DNA of 64,000 nucleotides from Acidihalobacter ferrooxydans. Its GTDB lineage: Bacteria > Pseudomonadota > Gammaproteobacteria > DSM-5130 > Acidihalobacteraceae. The position numbers and the translations under genes are program-made. The notes beneath the pieces were generated by a model. That model did not search any database. It was not told where the DNA came from and saw only the letters and a program-made list of their open reading frames with translations. Positions within the stretch are counted from its first letter, which is position 1. Every line of letters starts with the position of its first letter. Positions 24,115-33,068 of the stretch are shown in pieces. The stretch covers positions 1,079,041 to 1,143,040 of the forward strand of contig NZ_CP019434.1 of assembly GCF_001975725.1 (NCBI RefSeq). Reading direction: 5' to 3'.

Positions 24115-25828
24115 CAGCTTCACCCAGCGGTTCGAGCCTACACGCCACGGTTGGTTGATTCCGAAGGAAAAGCTCAGCATTGGCGAGGCGCTGGCCGCGG
24201 TCGGTTTGAGCGACTCTCACCGGCGCTTTGCGCATTCGGTCGCGCTGGCCGGGCGCATCCCGGATGCCCAGGCCGTGCGTGAAATGCGCTTGTTGCCGGC
24301 CGAGCGGATTGCCGCCGCGATGTCGTTGACATCCGGCCATCCCTGGCTGCCGTGGACCGTCTTGCCGGATTTGAATGTTGACAAGAATCTGAGCGAGCAC
24401 CTGGTGAGTGCGGTCGGTCAGGACGGCGTGCCGATTTATCAGGACGAAGCCGGCCGGGTGTATTACGTCATCCACGATGTGGCGCAGACGCGCCCGATCC
24501 GGCTGGCGCGCAATGAGGTGGAATTTCTGCTTGCCACCCCGAAAACCGTCTCGGGTCTGTACTACCGCTATTACAACGAGCCGCGTAAGTCATTTTTGGC
24601 GGCCATCGAATCGGCGGACTGGCGCGATGCGTTTGGTCATCTTCTGACCGAAGCCGTGTATCAGGGCGGCGGGACGGAAAACATCTACCTCGAACCCGGG
24701 CCGGTGACCGGGCAGATTTTCGTTCAGGTCGAAGGCGTGCGGCGCCATCTGCATTCCTTACCCCTGGAGCGCAGCGCATCGGGTGCGCTGGACGGCCCGT
24801 TTGGTCGGTTGATTACCCTGATTGCCGGGGACATCCGCGCGGACGAGGGCGATCTGTCCGTGCCTGGCGCCCTGTCGGGCCTGATTCCTGAAAATCTGTT
24901 GGGGCGATTCGAGTTTCGCGTCGAACTCAAGCAGACCTATTGGGGGCGCGCGGCGGTGTTGCGGCCCTTTGATCTACAGGCCGATGTGGCCGACATCGAC
25001 CTGCTGGGCTTCGATGAAAAAACCCGACGGCAACTGCGCCAGGCCATCGAGTCGCCCTATGGGCTGCTGATGATTGTCGGCCCGACATCCAGCGGTAAAA
25101 ACACCACCGCGATCTCGCTGCTGTATTCGACCGACCCGCTCAGCCGGTCGATTCAGACGGTCGAGCACCCTGTCGAGGTGCGCGTCGCCTCCTGGGAGCA
25201 GCACGAGATTCCGGTGGCTCGAAGCGACCCGGAAGAAATCGAGGCGGCGGCCCGAAAAATCACCGACTCACTGTTGCGAAGCGCCCCGCAGATCATCTAT
25301 TGGGGCGAGGTTCGCAATGCCGACGCCCTGCAAAGAGCGTTGACCGCGGCCAATACCGGCCACATGACCTTGACCACCTATCACGCCGCGGATGCCGCCT
25401 CTGCTGTGCTGCGAATGCGCACCGAGCGCACCCGCGAAGGCGACCGCATCGACATGACGGCCGGCGGCGATCTGCTGCTGGGCATTCTCTCGCAACGACT
25501 GCTGCGCCGTGTCTGCCCGCATTGTAGCGTCGTCGACCGGCGCCCGGAGGTTATGGAGAAACTGCAGGCGCATGAACTTCCCACGGACAAGGCCCGGCGT
25601 TCAAGCGAAGACGGGTGCCCGCATTGCGGCTATACCGGGTATGCCGGTCGGGTACTGGCGTATGAGTATTTCAAGCCACCGCAGGACATGGACTTGGGAA
25701 CCATCAGCGCGTCGGCCATTCGTGCGCATTCGAAACCGGGTCTCTATGTCAGCGGACTGGTACGCATCAGCGAAGGCGTGACCGACGACAAAGAAGTGGC
25801 CCGCGTGCTGCTGGGGGGTGAAGACTGA
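24104..25828 (+). CDS. pilQ: PilQ/GspE-type pilus assembly ATPase with unusual Walker A
   Basis: A 574-residue secretion ATPase of the PilB/GspE/PilQ(R64) group. N-terminal domain: MADDSFTQRF to about residue 180. The ATPase has Walker A GPTSSGKNTT near residue 326, where the residue after Lys is Asn instead of Thr/Ser; an Asp-box equivalent TVEHPVEV; Walker B IIYWGEVRNAD; and a His box NTGHMTLTTYHA. The tetracysteine zinc motif typical of extension ATPases is present as CPHC near 471 and CPHCGYTGYAGR near 505. The ATG at 24104 overlaps the upstream gene. It probably powers pilus extension, with the PilT-like ATPase at 28489 as counterpart. Confidence 0.88.
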   Translation: MADDSFTQRFEPTRHGWLIPKEKLSIGEALAAVGLSDSHRRFAHSVALAGRIPDAQAVREMRLLPAERIAAAMSLTSGHPWLPWTVLPDLNVDKNLSEHLVSAVGQDGVPIYQDEAGRVYYVIHDVAQTRPIRLARNEVEFLLATPKTVSGLYYRYYNEPRKSFLAAIESADWRDAFGHLLTEAVYQGGGTENIYLEPGPVTGQIFVQVEGVRRHLHSLPLERSASGALDGPFGRLITLIAGDIRADEGDLSVPGALSGLIPENLLGRFEFRVELKQTYWGRAAVLRPFDLQADVADIDLLGFDEKTRRQLRQAIESPYGLLMIVGPTSSGKNTTAISLLYSTDPLSRSIQTVEHPVEVRVASWEQHEIPVARSDPEEIEAAARKITDSLLRSAPQIIYWGEVRNADALQRALTAANTGHMTLTTYHAADAASAVLRMRTERTREGDRIDMTAGGDLLLGILSQRLLRRVCPHCSVVDRRPEVMEKLQAHELPTDKARRSSEDGCPHCGYTGYAGRVLAYEYFKPPQDMDLGTISASAIRAHSKPGLYVSGLVRISEGVTDDKEVARVLLGGED

Positions 25829-27021
25829 TGCGTTACGTGTATCAAGCCTATGTGGATTATGGCCGTCGCGGGATGCGTGAGGAAACGCACATTGGCGAGT
25901 CGATTGAGGCGCTTGAGGCGCGCATTCGCGAGCAAGGCTATCGGTTGGTCGATGCCAACGTGCGCTGGAAAGACACGATCGATCTCTGGCAAAGCCGGTC
26001 ATTCCCGGCCCGCGAGATGGCGCAGGTGTACCGCTCGCTGTCGCGGCGCCTTGCTCAGGGCGCCCGCCCGCAGGATGCCTTGACCCAGGCCGGCTCGTTC
26101 GTCACGCACCCGGTCTTGCGTATCGCGCTGAACTCGGCCGCCGCGGCCGTCTTGTCGGGTCAGCGCATGGATGAGGCGCTGCTCAATGCCGGCTTTGACG
26201 ATGAGGACGTGTCGCTGATTCGTTCGATGAGCGATGCGGGCAATCTACCGGAAGCGTTCAGTGGTCTGTCGCTCAAACACGAGCAGCGCGCGCAGCTGGG
26301 CGGGAAACTACGTGGCATCCTGATTCAGCCGGTGATCTACAGCATCCTGGGCCTTTTGATGATCTGGGCCAGCTTCGTGTTCCTGATTCCGCGCTTCGAC
26401 ACCTTCTTTTCCAAGGCCGGTATGCATCCGCCGCCAGGCATCGGGCAAATATACGCCGTAGACGGTGTTATTCAGCAAAACGTATGGGCGTTCTCCGTGG
26501 GATATTGGTTTCTCGTCGGCCTGATGGCCGTTGTTTTGGTATCCAAACCTGTGCGTCAGCTTTATCGGAAATTGCCCATTCTGCGCGATCTGCTGGCGCG
26601 CTCGGATGCCGCGCAGACGCTCACCGCGTTTGCGCTGCTGTATGAGTCCGCCATCCGGCGTTCGGAGGCCGCGCGCCGGGTGGCTTCAAGCAGCACCTGG
26701 CCGGCCTTGAGCGACGCATTCGGACGGCTGGCGAATGCGCTTGAAAGCGGCAGGAACCCGGCCGATGCCGCACGCGGGGCCGAGTTCCCGGACTTTCTGG
26801 CCTCGACGATGGTCGGCGCGATGGGGGCGAACGACCCGTCCGCGACCATCGAGGACTTGAGAGTGTTTTCGAAAATGCTGACCGAGGACGTGGAAATGCT
26901 TTCAAAACGTCTTGAGGTCGCGATGAATCTGGTCTTTATGGCCTTAGCCGCAGTGATGGTGCTCGGCGTCTTTGCGGTCACGATTTTCCCCGAGCTGGCG
27001 ACCGTTCTATCCAACGCATAA
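25828..27021 (+). CDS. pilR: PilR/GspF-family inner-membrane platform protein
   Basis: A 397-residue protein with the GspF/PilC repeat architecture: two helical cytoplasmic domains (REMAQVYRSLSRRLAQGARP and DAAQTLTAFALLYESAIRRS) each followed by hydrophobic helices (VIYSILGLLMIWASFVFLIP near 175; WAFSVGYWFLVGLMAVVLV near 222; LVFMALAAVMVLGVFAVTIF at the C-terminus). The platform couples the ATPase to pilin polymerisation. It abuts pilQ as TGATG and precedes the pilin gene by 14 bp. Confidence 0.88.
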   Translation: MRYVYQAYVDYGRRGMREETHIGESIEALEARIREQGYRLVDANVRWKDTIDLWQSRSFPAREMAQVYRSLSRRLAQGARPQDALTQAGSFVTHPVLRIALNSAAAAVLSGQRMDEALLNAGFDDEDVSLIRSMSDAGNLPEAFSGLSLKHEQRAQLGGKLRGILIQPVIYSILGLLMIWASFVFLIPRFDTFFSKAGMHPPPGIGQIYAVDGVIQQNVWAFSVGYWFLVGLMAVVLVSKPVRQLYRKLPILRDLLARSDAAQTLTAFALLYESAIRRSEAARRVASSSTWPALSDAFGRLANALESGRNPADAARGAEFPDFLASTMVGAMGANDPSATIEDLRVFSKMLTEDVEMLSKRLEVAMNLVFMALAAVMVLGVFAVTIFPELATVLSNA

Positions 27022-27035
27022 CAGAGGCTTTCACC

Positions 27036-27638
27036 ATGTTTACGATCAATTCGAGCAAAACGCGCAAGCAGCAGGGTTTTACCCTGATTGAACTGCTCAT
27101 CGCGCTGGCGGTGCTGTCGGTCATCGTCGCCGGCATCGTGGTCTTTTTCAACCCCAGCAAGTCGAAGGGACAGACGCTGTATGCGTCCATGAGTGCCATT
27201 GGAAAGGCGGCGACCCGGTTTAACCTGGATACGAGCTGCTATCCGTACCAGACGAATCTGTTGTTTAGCAAAACCGCTGTTTCGGGCAATACGAACAATT
27301 CATGCGGTGTCGATGTATCGAGCACCTGGAATGGGCCGTACATCCAGTCCCGCCCGGTCAACGGCAGCGGCAATATCACCTATCCGCAGATTGGACAAGG
27401 TGTTGCGATCAGTATCGCAAGCGGTACCTTCCTCAGCAATGGTTTGTCGCCGCAGTATGCGGTTGAGGCAACCGGCGTGCCGGTCTCGATTGCGAAACAA
27501 GCGCTGCAGGCGTGTTCGGGTGGGTCTCCGACGACGACAAGCGGATCGTACACCATTGCAAGCAATTGCTTTACAACGACTCCGGCCAGCGGATCGAACA
27601 CGGAAACGTTCGGCCTGGTCTTTGCCTCCGGTAGCTGA
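27036..27638 (+). CDS. pilS: Type IV major prepilin (PilS-like)
   Basis: A 200-residue prepilin. The leader MFTINSSKTRKQQG ends in Gly and is followed by FTLIELLIALAVLSVIVAG, the class III cleavage site with Phe at +1 and Glu at +5. The mature part is about 185 residues with one Cys pair near the middle (SCYPYQ, NNSCGV) and two more Cys at the C-terminal third (QACSGG, SNCFTT), consistent with the disulphide-bounded D-region. Processing needs a prepilin peptidase, present at 44600-45475. An SD-like GAGG lies upstream. Confidence 0.88.
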   Translation: MFTINSSKTRKQQGFTLIELLIALAVLSVIVAGIVVFFNPSKSKGQTLYASMSAIGKAATRFNLDTSCYPYQTNLLFSKTAVSGNTNNSCGVDVSSTWNGPYIQSRPVNGSGNITYPQIGQGVAISIASGTFLSNGLSPQYAVEATGVPVSIAKQALQACSGGSPTTTSGSYTIASNCFTTTPASGSNTETFGLVFASGS

Positions 27639-28474
27639 TGCCCATGCACCGCCAATCGGGCTTCATGGCCTTGCTGCTGGTCTCCCTCATCGCCATCGTG
27701 TCGATGGCTGTCCTGGGCGCGTTTGCGGCGCGCCTGGGACTTGATGGGGCGCAGGCCACGACGCAGCGCGACCAGGACTACGTGAACCGGGCGGCGGCGG
27801 CGATTCAAAGCTGGTATGCCGCGCACCCGGTACAGATGGACGCCGGTGCGCAGCCATCCGTGCCGGGGTGTTCGGGGCCGGTGGGTCTGTGTTTGCTCAC
27901 GGCCGCCGGCATGAGTCCCCGGCATGGCGTGGTGGTGTCCGTCGGCGCGCAGCAAACGGCGCCTGGCGGAAACTACGCCTGGCGCACGATTACGGTCTGG
28001 ATTCCGAAGTCGAATGTGACCGGCTCAGCGCGCACGAACTACGCACCGGCTAACGCACGGGTTGTGTCGGCGTTCAGCGGGCGGCCTATCGAGCGGGCAT
28101 TCTGGGTCAGTGCCAACGAAACGTTGAATCGTCTGTCGGCCTCGTGGACGGCGGCGTATTCGGCCTGGCTGAGCAACACCGGCAATGCCGGGAATAACTG
28201 GTTTCAACCGCCAAGCTGCGGCTCGAACAATGGCGTGAATAAAAACATGGCCTGCGAGACGAAGTGGGCGGCACTGAATACCTCTGGATTTGAGGCGGCA
28301 ACGGGGGTGACCGTGCCGGCGGCGAATCCATGGGGGATGTCGATAGAGGTGTGCAATACCTCGGCCTGTGGCGCACAAGGGGCTTCGCCGCCTTTTACCG
28401 CGTTGCTGCGCACGCAAACCCCCTGGGGTGGCGTGATCGAACAAACCGTTGTTGAGCCGTTGACGGCAGGATAA
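27638..28474 (+). CDS. Minor pilin-like or pilus accessory protein
   Basis: A 278-residue protein starting MPMHRQSGFMALLLVSLIAIVSMAV: a short basic leader, Gly, then a hydrophobic helix, resembling a prepilin but lacking Glu at +5 (GFMALL), as do some minor pilins such as PilX/PilK types. The rest is exported-looking, with Cys residues (VPGCSG, GLCLL, PSCGSN, MACETKW, EVCNTSACG). It overlaps the end of the major pilin gene. I infer a pilus-tip or initiation role. Confidence 0.55.
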   Translation: MPMHRQSGFMALLLVSLIAIVSMAVLGAFAARLGLDGAQATTQRDQDYVNRAAAAIQSWYAAHPVQMDAGAQPSVPGCSGPVGLCLLTAAGMSPRHGVVVSVGAQQTAPGGNYAWRTITVWIPKSNVTGSARTNYAPANARVVSAFSGRPIERAFWVSANETLNRLSASWTAAYSAWLSNTGNAGNNWFQPPSCGSNNGVNKNMACETKWAALNTSGFEAATGVTVPAANPWGMSIEVCNTSACGAQGASPPFTALLRTQTPWGGVIEQTVVEPLTAG

Positions 28475-28488
28475 TCAGGAGACGTGTT

Positions 28489-29556
28489 GTGAGTCTTTTT
28501 ACGGGATGGATGGAACGCTGGCTGAGCAAGCAGCCGCCGGACTGGTCGGATATGTACCTGCGGCTCAATGAGCAGCCCATGATCAAGCGCGGCGGGACGC
28601 GACTGGTACTGGTTGAGGATGCCCCGCCGGTCAAGGAGGACGACCTGGAAGGGCTGGTCGGCGAGAAAGTCGATTGGTCGGGCGCTGTCGATATTGACCG
28701 CGGCGCGAGCATCGCGGGCTACCGTTTTCGCATCAACCTGCTGCGCAGGATGGGCCACGGCGCGGCCGTGTTGCGAAAACTGGAAACGCAGCCGCCTGAG
28801 CTGGAAAGCCTGGGCTTGCCCACGGATCTGTTGCGGCGCATTGCCCTGATGTCTCACGGACTGGTCATCATCGCCGGTGAGACCGGCTCGGGTAAGACGA
28901 CCACGCTCTCGGCGATGATGAACGAGCGGGCGCGTCAGCGTTCGACGACCACGGTCACGGTGGAAGATCCGGTCGAGATTCTGTTCCCGGAGGTCATGCA
29001 GAGCGCCGATGGCGGGCTGTCGCTGTTCGTGCAACGCGAGGTCGGGCGTGATACGGCATCGTTTACCTCCGGGCTGCGGGCAGCGCTTCGTGAGGCGCCA
29101 AACGTCATTACCGTGGGCGAGGTGCGCGACTCCGAATCCGCGCATCTGGCCTTGCAGGCGGCCGAGACCGGGCATCTGGTGTTCATGACGCTGCACACCC
29201 GCGGCGCGCGGGAGACGGTCTCCCGGCTGCTGGCGTTCTTCCCGGATGCACAACACGCGCTGGTTCGACAGCAACTCGCCTCGGGCCTGCGGCTGGTCTT
29301 GCGCCAGGTGCTGATCCCGGCTGTCGACGGCGGGCGCGTGCTCGCCTATGAACTGATGACCACGGATGGCGGGGTCGCCAACGCCATCGTCAAGCGACAG
29401 GAAACACAACTGCTCAACGAGATTACCGCGGGGCGCGAATACGGCATGGTGGCGCTGAACAATAATCTGGCGTCGCTGGTGCGCGAGAATCGTATCGAGG
29501 AAAGCGAAGCATTCCGGCACAGCTATGACCCGGAGGGTTTGCGTGAACTGCTCTAG
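28489..29556 (+). CDS. PilT/PilU-type pilus retraction ATPase
   Basis: A 355-residue ATPase starting at GTG 28489. Walker A is IIAGETGSGKTTT near residue 129, then TVEDPVEIL (Asp box), APNVITVGEVRDSESA (Walker B) and ETGHLVFMTLHTRGA (His box). There is no zinc tetracysteine, which separates PilT-like retraction ATPases from PilB/PilQ. R64-type conjugative pili are not known to carry such a gene (their pilT is a lytic transglycosylase), so a plasmid T4P with its own motor for retraction is notable. It sits between two pilin-like genes. Confidence 0.82.
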   Translation: MSLFTGWMERWLSKQPPDWSDMYLRLNEQPMIKRGGTRLVLVEDAPPVKEDDLEGLVGEKVDWSGAVDIDRGASIAGYRFRINLLRRMGHGAAVLRKLETQPPELESLGLPTDLLRRIALMSHGLVIIAGETGSGKTTTLSAMMNERARQRSTTTVTVEDPVEILFPEVMQSADGGLSLFVQREVGRDTASFTSGLRAALREAPNVITVGEVRDSESAHLALQAAETGHLVFMTLHTRGARETVSRLLAFFPDAQHALVRQQLASGLRLVLRQVLIPAVDGGRVLAYELMTTDGGVANAIVKRQETQLLNEITAGREYGMVALNNNLASLVRENRIEESEAFRHSYDPEGLRELL

Positions 29557-30667
29557 TCGGCGCCAACGGGGGTTTACCCTGATTGAGATATTGATCGCCA
29601 TCGGCCTAATGGCCGTGATGGTGGCCGTGTCCTACCCTATCTTCAATTCGATGCTGGTGTTCGGTCAGCAGCAAAAAACGCATGCGAGGCTGTTGCAGGT
29701 ACAGCAGGCGCTTACGCGGGCGTATGAAGACAATGCAATGACGGTGGATACCGACACCGGCGCGGCCTTTTGCGGCGCCGGGGCACACTGCGTGACGAGC
29801 ACCGCGTCGTCCAATACGCAACCGTCGGCGGTGTCCGCATCAAGCGCCCTGGGTGCTGGCACGGCAGCAGCCTTGGCCGCTATCGCGCAAGCGCAGGGCA
29901 TCAACACCCGGACGCTTGAGGTCGATGGTTTCGGCAAGTATTACCACTACTATGTGTCGGATAAGCTGACCTCGCAGTCCTGCACGAACTGCCCGCAGCT
30001 TTACTATCACGTCATTGCGGTCGTCTCCACCGGCGGCAAAAATGCCTTGTCGCCGAATACCCACTTCAACGCCAGCACCGGCCAGCTCACGCTTGGGACG
30101 GGCGATCAGGGTATTGTGGTCAGCGGCTTGCCCATCGAGCAGAAGTATGTCGATGAGACGATGAAGCAATTGCGTCGTGTCGCCGATGCCTACGGCCAGT
30201 TCTTCACGTTCCAATACCTGAACTCGTCCTCGCGCAATCCGTCGATTGATTATTTCAGTCAGCCGGATCAGAACGATATGACGAACAGCCAGAATTTCGA
30301 TGCCAGCAATCCGATCTGCAACAGCGGCAACCAGAATTGCGGGTATTCCTACAACGGTGTTCCGTACCCTGGAGAATACGGCACACCGCTTACAAACTCG
30401 GGGGTTCTCTTCTGGGACTGCCAGCCGGCCACTGTCCTGGGCGGCTTCATGGAATCCTTGGGGTTGACGCCGACCGATGTGATGACCCCATGGGGTTATC
30501 CCATTGGCGTGTGCAACGGGCCGAATGCGCCGGGGGCCGGGCTGCAGTCCATCAGAAACCCATCGAGCAATAGCACCGCGTTGCAGTCGCCGCCGTACAC
30601 GGCGGACATTGTGGCCTGGGCACCGGGCGGCACGCCGCTGGCCGTTTCCGTTGTGGGCAAGTATTAA
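29543..30667 (+). CDS. Prepilin-like protein with large C-terminal domain
   Basis: A 374-residue prepilin. The leader ends at SSRRQRG and is followed by FTLIEILIAIGLMAVMVAVS, with Phe +1 and Glu +5. GTG at 29543 is preferred over ATG 29525 because GGAGG sits 6 nt upstream. The mature domain is long (about 355 residues) and Asn/Ser/Tyr-rich, with Cys pairs (FCGAGAHCV, SCTNCPQLY, ICNSGNQNCGY). Size and composition suggest a tip adhesin pilin like PilV of R64 in role, but no shufflon segments follow and no clear homology is seen. It overlaps the retraction ATPase gene by 14 bp. Confidence 0.65.
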   Translation: MNCSSRRQRGFTLIEILIAIGLMAVMVAVSYPIFNSMLVFGQQQKTHARLLQVQQALTRAYEDNAMTVDTDTGAAFCGAGAHCVTSTASSNTQPSAVSASSALGAGTAAALAAIAQAQGINTRTLEVDGFGKYYHYYVSDKLTSQSCTNCPQLYYHVIAVVSTGGKNALSPNTHFNASTGQLTLGTGDQGIVVSGLPIEQKYVDETMKQLRRVADAYGQFFTFQYLNSSSRNPSIDYFSQPDQNDMTNSQNFDASNPICNSGNQNCGYSYNGVPYPGEYGTPLTNSGVLFWDCQPATVLGGFMESLGLTPTDVMTPWGYPIGVCNGPNAPGAGLQSIRNPSSNSTALQSPPYTADIVAWAPGGTPLAVSVVGKY

Positions 30668-30691
30668 TCGCACAAAAAGGAGTGCTTAACC

Positions 30692-31423
30692 GTGAACCAC
30701 AAATCTTTGTCAAACGTCACGCTTGCTATCAGTCTTGCCCTGTTCTCAGGTCTGGCGATGGCATCGGACACACCCAAGGCGTCTTCTACCGATCCGTTCT
30801 CGGGCCTGAGCGGCCAATACGAATCCCTGACGCAGCAGGCGCTAAACGCCAGCGTCGAGCAAAAGCTGATTCAGGCGCAGTACCAGATTGCCTTGTATAA
30901 GCACAAGCTGGCAGCGATGAATCACGAATCGAGTGCGGCGGCTGGTCCCTCCAAGGCGGTAAAAAAACTGGAAGCGCAAATCAGCGCGCTGAGCGGGCAG
31001 GTGGCGGCGTTATCGTCCGCGCACGCGAAGCAGACAAAAACGGTGCAGCAGGCACCGCGCCCGTCACCGCTGGCGCATGTTCGTCTGGTGGGGATTTCGA
31101 CCACTGCGGCCGGGAAGCGCGTCGCGTTCGTCAAGCTCGGCAATGGAAAAATCGAGCGCGTCGAACAAGGCGCGCGGATACACGGACAAGCGGTCTCGTC
31201 CATCGGCGCAGATTCGATGAGGCTCGGTACGCATCGGTTGCCGCTGGCGAGCGATTACGGGCAGGTCAAAATCAGTGATGCGGTCGCAGCAAGTAACGGC
31301 TCAAACAGCCCTTACGGCGGATCTGTTCCCCCGGCGCCTGGCTCAACACCGGCATCGGCCCAGGCGATGCAACAACAGGGCGCGTCGCAGATTTCGCAGG
31401 CGCTTCAGAGTGGTGGCGGTTGA
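30692..31423 (+). CDS. pilP: PilP-like type IV pilus biogenesis protein
   Basis: A 243-residue secreted protein starting at GTG 30692, preceded by AAGGAG. The signal peptide ends near GLAMAS. A helical, coiled-coil-like region (residues 45-110) with ALSGQVAALSSAHAKQ precedes a small beta domain: VRLVGISTTAAGKRVAFVKLGNGKIERVEQGARI, as in R64 PilP and relatives, which bridge the inner-membrane complex and the secretin. A low-complexity Pro/Ser/Gln tail ends the protein. It closes the pil operon; 200 bp without genes follow. Confidence 0.75.
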   Translation: MNHKSLSNVTLAISLALFSGLAMASDTPKASSTDPFSGLSGQYESLTQQALNASVEQKLIQAQYQIALYKHKLAAMNHESSAAAGPSKAVKKLEAQISALSGQVAALSSAHAKQTKTVQQAPRPSPLAHVRLVGISTTAAGKRVAFVKLGNGKIERVEQGARIHGQAVSSIGADSMRLGTHRLPLASDYGQVKISDAVAASNGSNSPYGGSVPPAPGSTPASAQAMQQQGASQISQALQSGGG

Positions 31424-31624
31424 CCAAATTTGCCGCGCAAGCGCCGGCTTGAGTCGTATAAAATTTCGCCGGAACGCGGCAAGTCGGTTGTTCTAAGGCT
31501 TGTCGCGTACCTGCTTGCGTTCTGGCGGGGCTTCACTTAAACTTTCAATCGGCATCATTCGGTCATCCGACCCTGTTCCCGTAAGCGCTTCACAGGCCCT
31601 TACGCGAATCTGGAGAGAGAACCG
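31424..31624. promoter_or_regulatory. Intergenic region before the exported-protein genes
   Basis: No ORF of note. AT-rich patches (GTATAAAATTT at 31457) and the pair GCCGCGCAAG / GGCAAGTC suggest promoter or weak hairpin elements. SD-like GGAGAGAG lies just before the ATG at 31625. No specific promoter is assigned. Confidence 0.3.
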
Positions 31625-33049
31625 ATGAGCGCCATGAAAAGAAAAACACTGTATCTCGCGTTAGCCTCTGCGCTGTGCGCGATGTCTGGGCCTGCATTCG
31701 CCACCAGCGGGACGGTCGGGCTGCACCCCGATGTCGCCACTATCAACGAAACGGCCAGCGGGCAAAACGCCGGTATCACCGCATCCATCGGCGCCCCGAT
31801 CAACGTGGGCGGCGTATTGTCTGCGACCGGCAACGGGCAGAACGTTGCCAATTTCTCCGCTCTGGTCACCCCGATTCAGGCGCCGCAGGGCAGCACGTTT
31901 AACTCGCCCAGCGACGCGACGAACGCGGTCGAGCAGATTATCCAAGGAGGCATCGGGTCGTTCGCGCAACAGGTTGCCGCGCTCATGCAAGGCGGGCAGC
32001 CGCTGGCGGGCGCAAACCAGGCGACGTTCACCTATACCCTTCCGGTGACAATCGCGGGTGGCGGCACGCAGCCGACCCAGGGGTTTGTCAACGAGACCTG
32101 CTTCATCAATTCGACCGGCGCGTCTCATTGCTACGGCGCGCAGTATTCGAGCAACGAAATCAAGATCATCTACGCGGTCTACCAGCAGGGCGCGGTCGCG
32201 CAGGGCTTGCCGAAGAACTGGACGATGCCGAATCCCGGTACCTTGCGTTGGGCGGTCATGCTCGCGCAGGGCGCCGGGGCGGGTGCTGCGCAGACGTTCT
32301 TGCCGGTCAATGGCGCCATCTGGCATACCGTCAATCTACTCCACCAGGGCGGCGGGCTGGGCCAGTACGGCGCCTACGATATGTACCAGGTCGGCACGCT
32401 GAACGGCCAACAGGTGCTATTCAACTGCGCGGCTATCGCCAATGGCGCGTGTTCTTCCTATCAGGCCGGCGCAGATGTTCAAGATCCCAACAATGCCCAG
32501 GGCACCGGCAGCGTGTCCTATGACCCGCAGACGCCGGTCAACAAACTGGCAAGCCAGCAGATTGCGCAACTTGAAAACCAATACGGCGCAAGCAGCGGCG
32601 TGTTGTTGTACGGCACAACGGTCGAGCCCGTCTACAGTGCCCCGACAAACAGCCCCAATGGGACGCAGACGCAAACGGCCAAGGCGGCGGTCTCGATTCA
32701 ACAGCGGGTCATCCTGCCCGGTGGTATGTCTTTTTTCATCTCGCCTGGCGGCGGGGGTAAATTTAATGAGACCGGCCAGTACGGCTACCTGCTCAACCAG
32801 CAGGTCGATGAGTACACCGTTAAGCCTGATGGGACGGCCACCTTCGTCAACCAGTTCAGCCAGAACAAGGTGTCCCCGACGCAAAGCTTTTCCAAGAGCA
32901 TTTCGTTGTCCGGTATACCAAGGCCCACAGGGTCGGAGATCATCAACCCGTTTCCGGCGAACGATAAAACGTACAGCTACCTGAACGATACCGTCAATGG
33001 CCTACCGCCCAGCGCGTATGTGTATGTCGCACCTATTGTCACTCGATAA
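31625..33049 (+). CDS. Secreted protein of unknown function
   Basis: A 474-residue protein with a clear signal peptide ending LCAMSGPAFA. The mature part is rich in Gly, Ala, Gln, Asn and Thr with few charged residues, typical of cell-surface or pilus-associated proteins. The only Cys residues visible are ETCFINSTGASHCYG, FNCAA and GACSSY. No known domain is recognised. It follows the pil operon by 200 bp with a good SD (GGAGAGAG), and two further exported proteins follow it, so a three-gene surface module is likely. Surface exclusion, adhesion or pilus-tip function are guesses. Confidence 0.75.
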   Translation: MSAMKRKTLYLALASALCAMSGPAFATSGTVGLHPDVATINETASGQNAGITASIGAPINVGGVLSATGNGQNVANFSALVTPIQAPQGSTFNSPSDATNAVEQIIQGGIGSFAQQVAALMQGGQPLAGANQATFTYTLPVTIAGGGTQPTQGFVNETCFINSTGASHCYGAQYSSNEIKIIYAVYQQGAVAQGLPKNWTMPNPGTLRWAVMLAQGAGAGAAQTFLPVNGAIWHTVNLLHQGGGLGQYGAYDMYQVGTLNGQQVLFNCAAIANGACSSYQAGADVQDPNNAQGTGSVSYDPQTPVNKLASQQIAQLENQYGASSGVLLYGTTVEPVYSAPTNSPNGTQTQTAKAAVSIQQRVILPGGMSFFISPGGGGKFNETGQYGYLLNQQVDEYTVKPDGTATFVNQFSQNKVSPTQSFSKSISLSGIPRPTGSEIINPFPANDKTYSYLNDTVNGLPPSAYVYVAPIVTR

Positions 33050-33068
33050 CCCCGGGAGGGATTTTATT

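Noticed and set aside
28204-29601. 465-residue open frame on the minus strand opposite the retraction ATPase
   Set aside because: It is antisense to a gene with all ATPase motifs; its length is explained by GC-rich third positions, and it has no recognisable domain.
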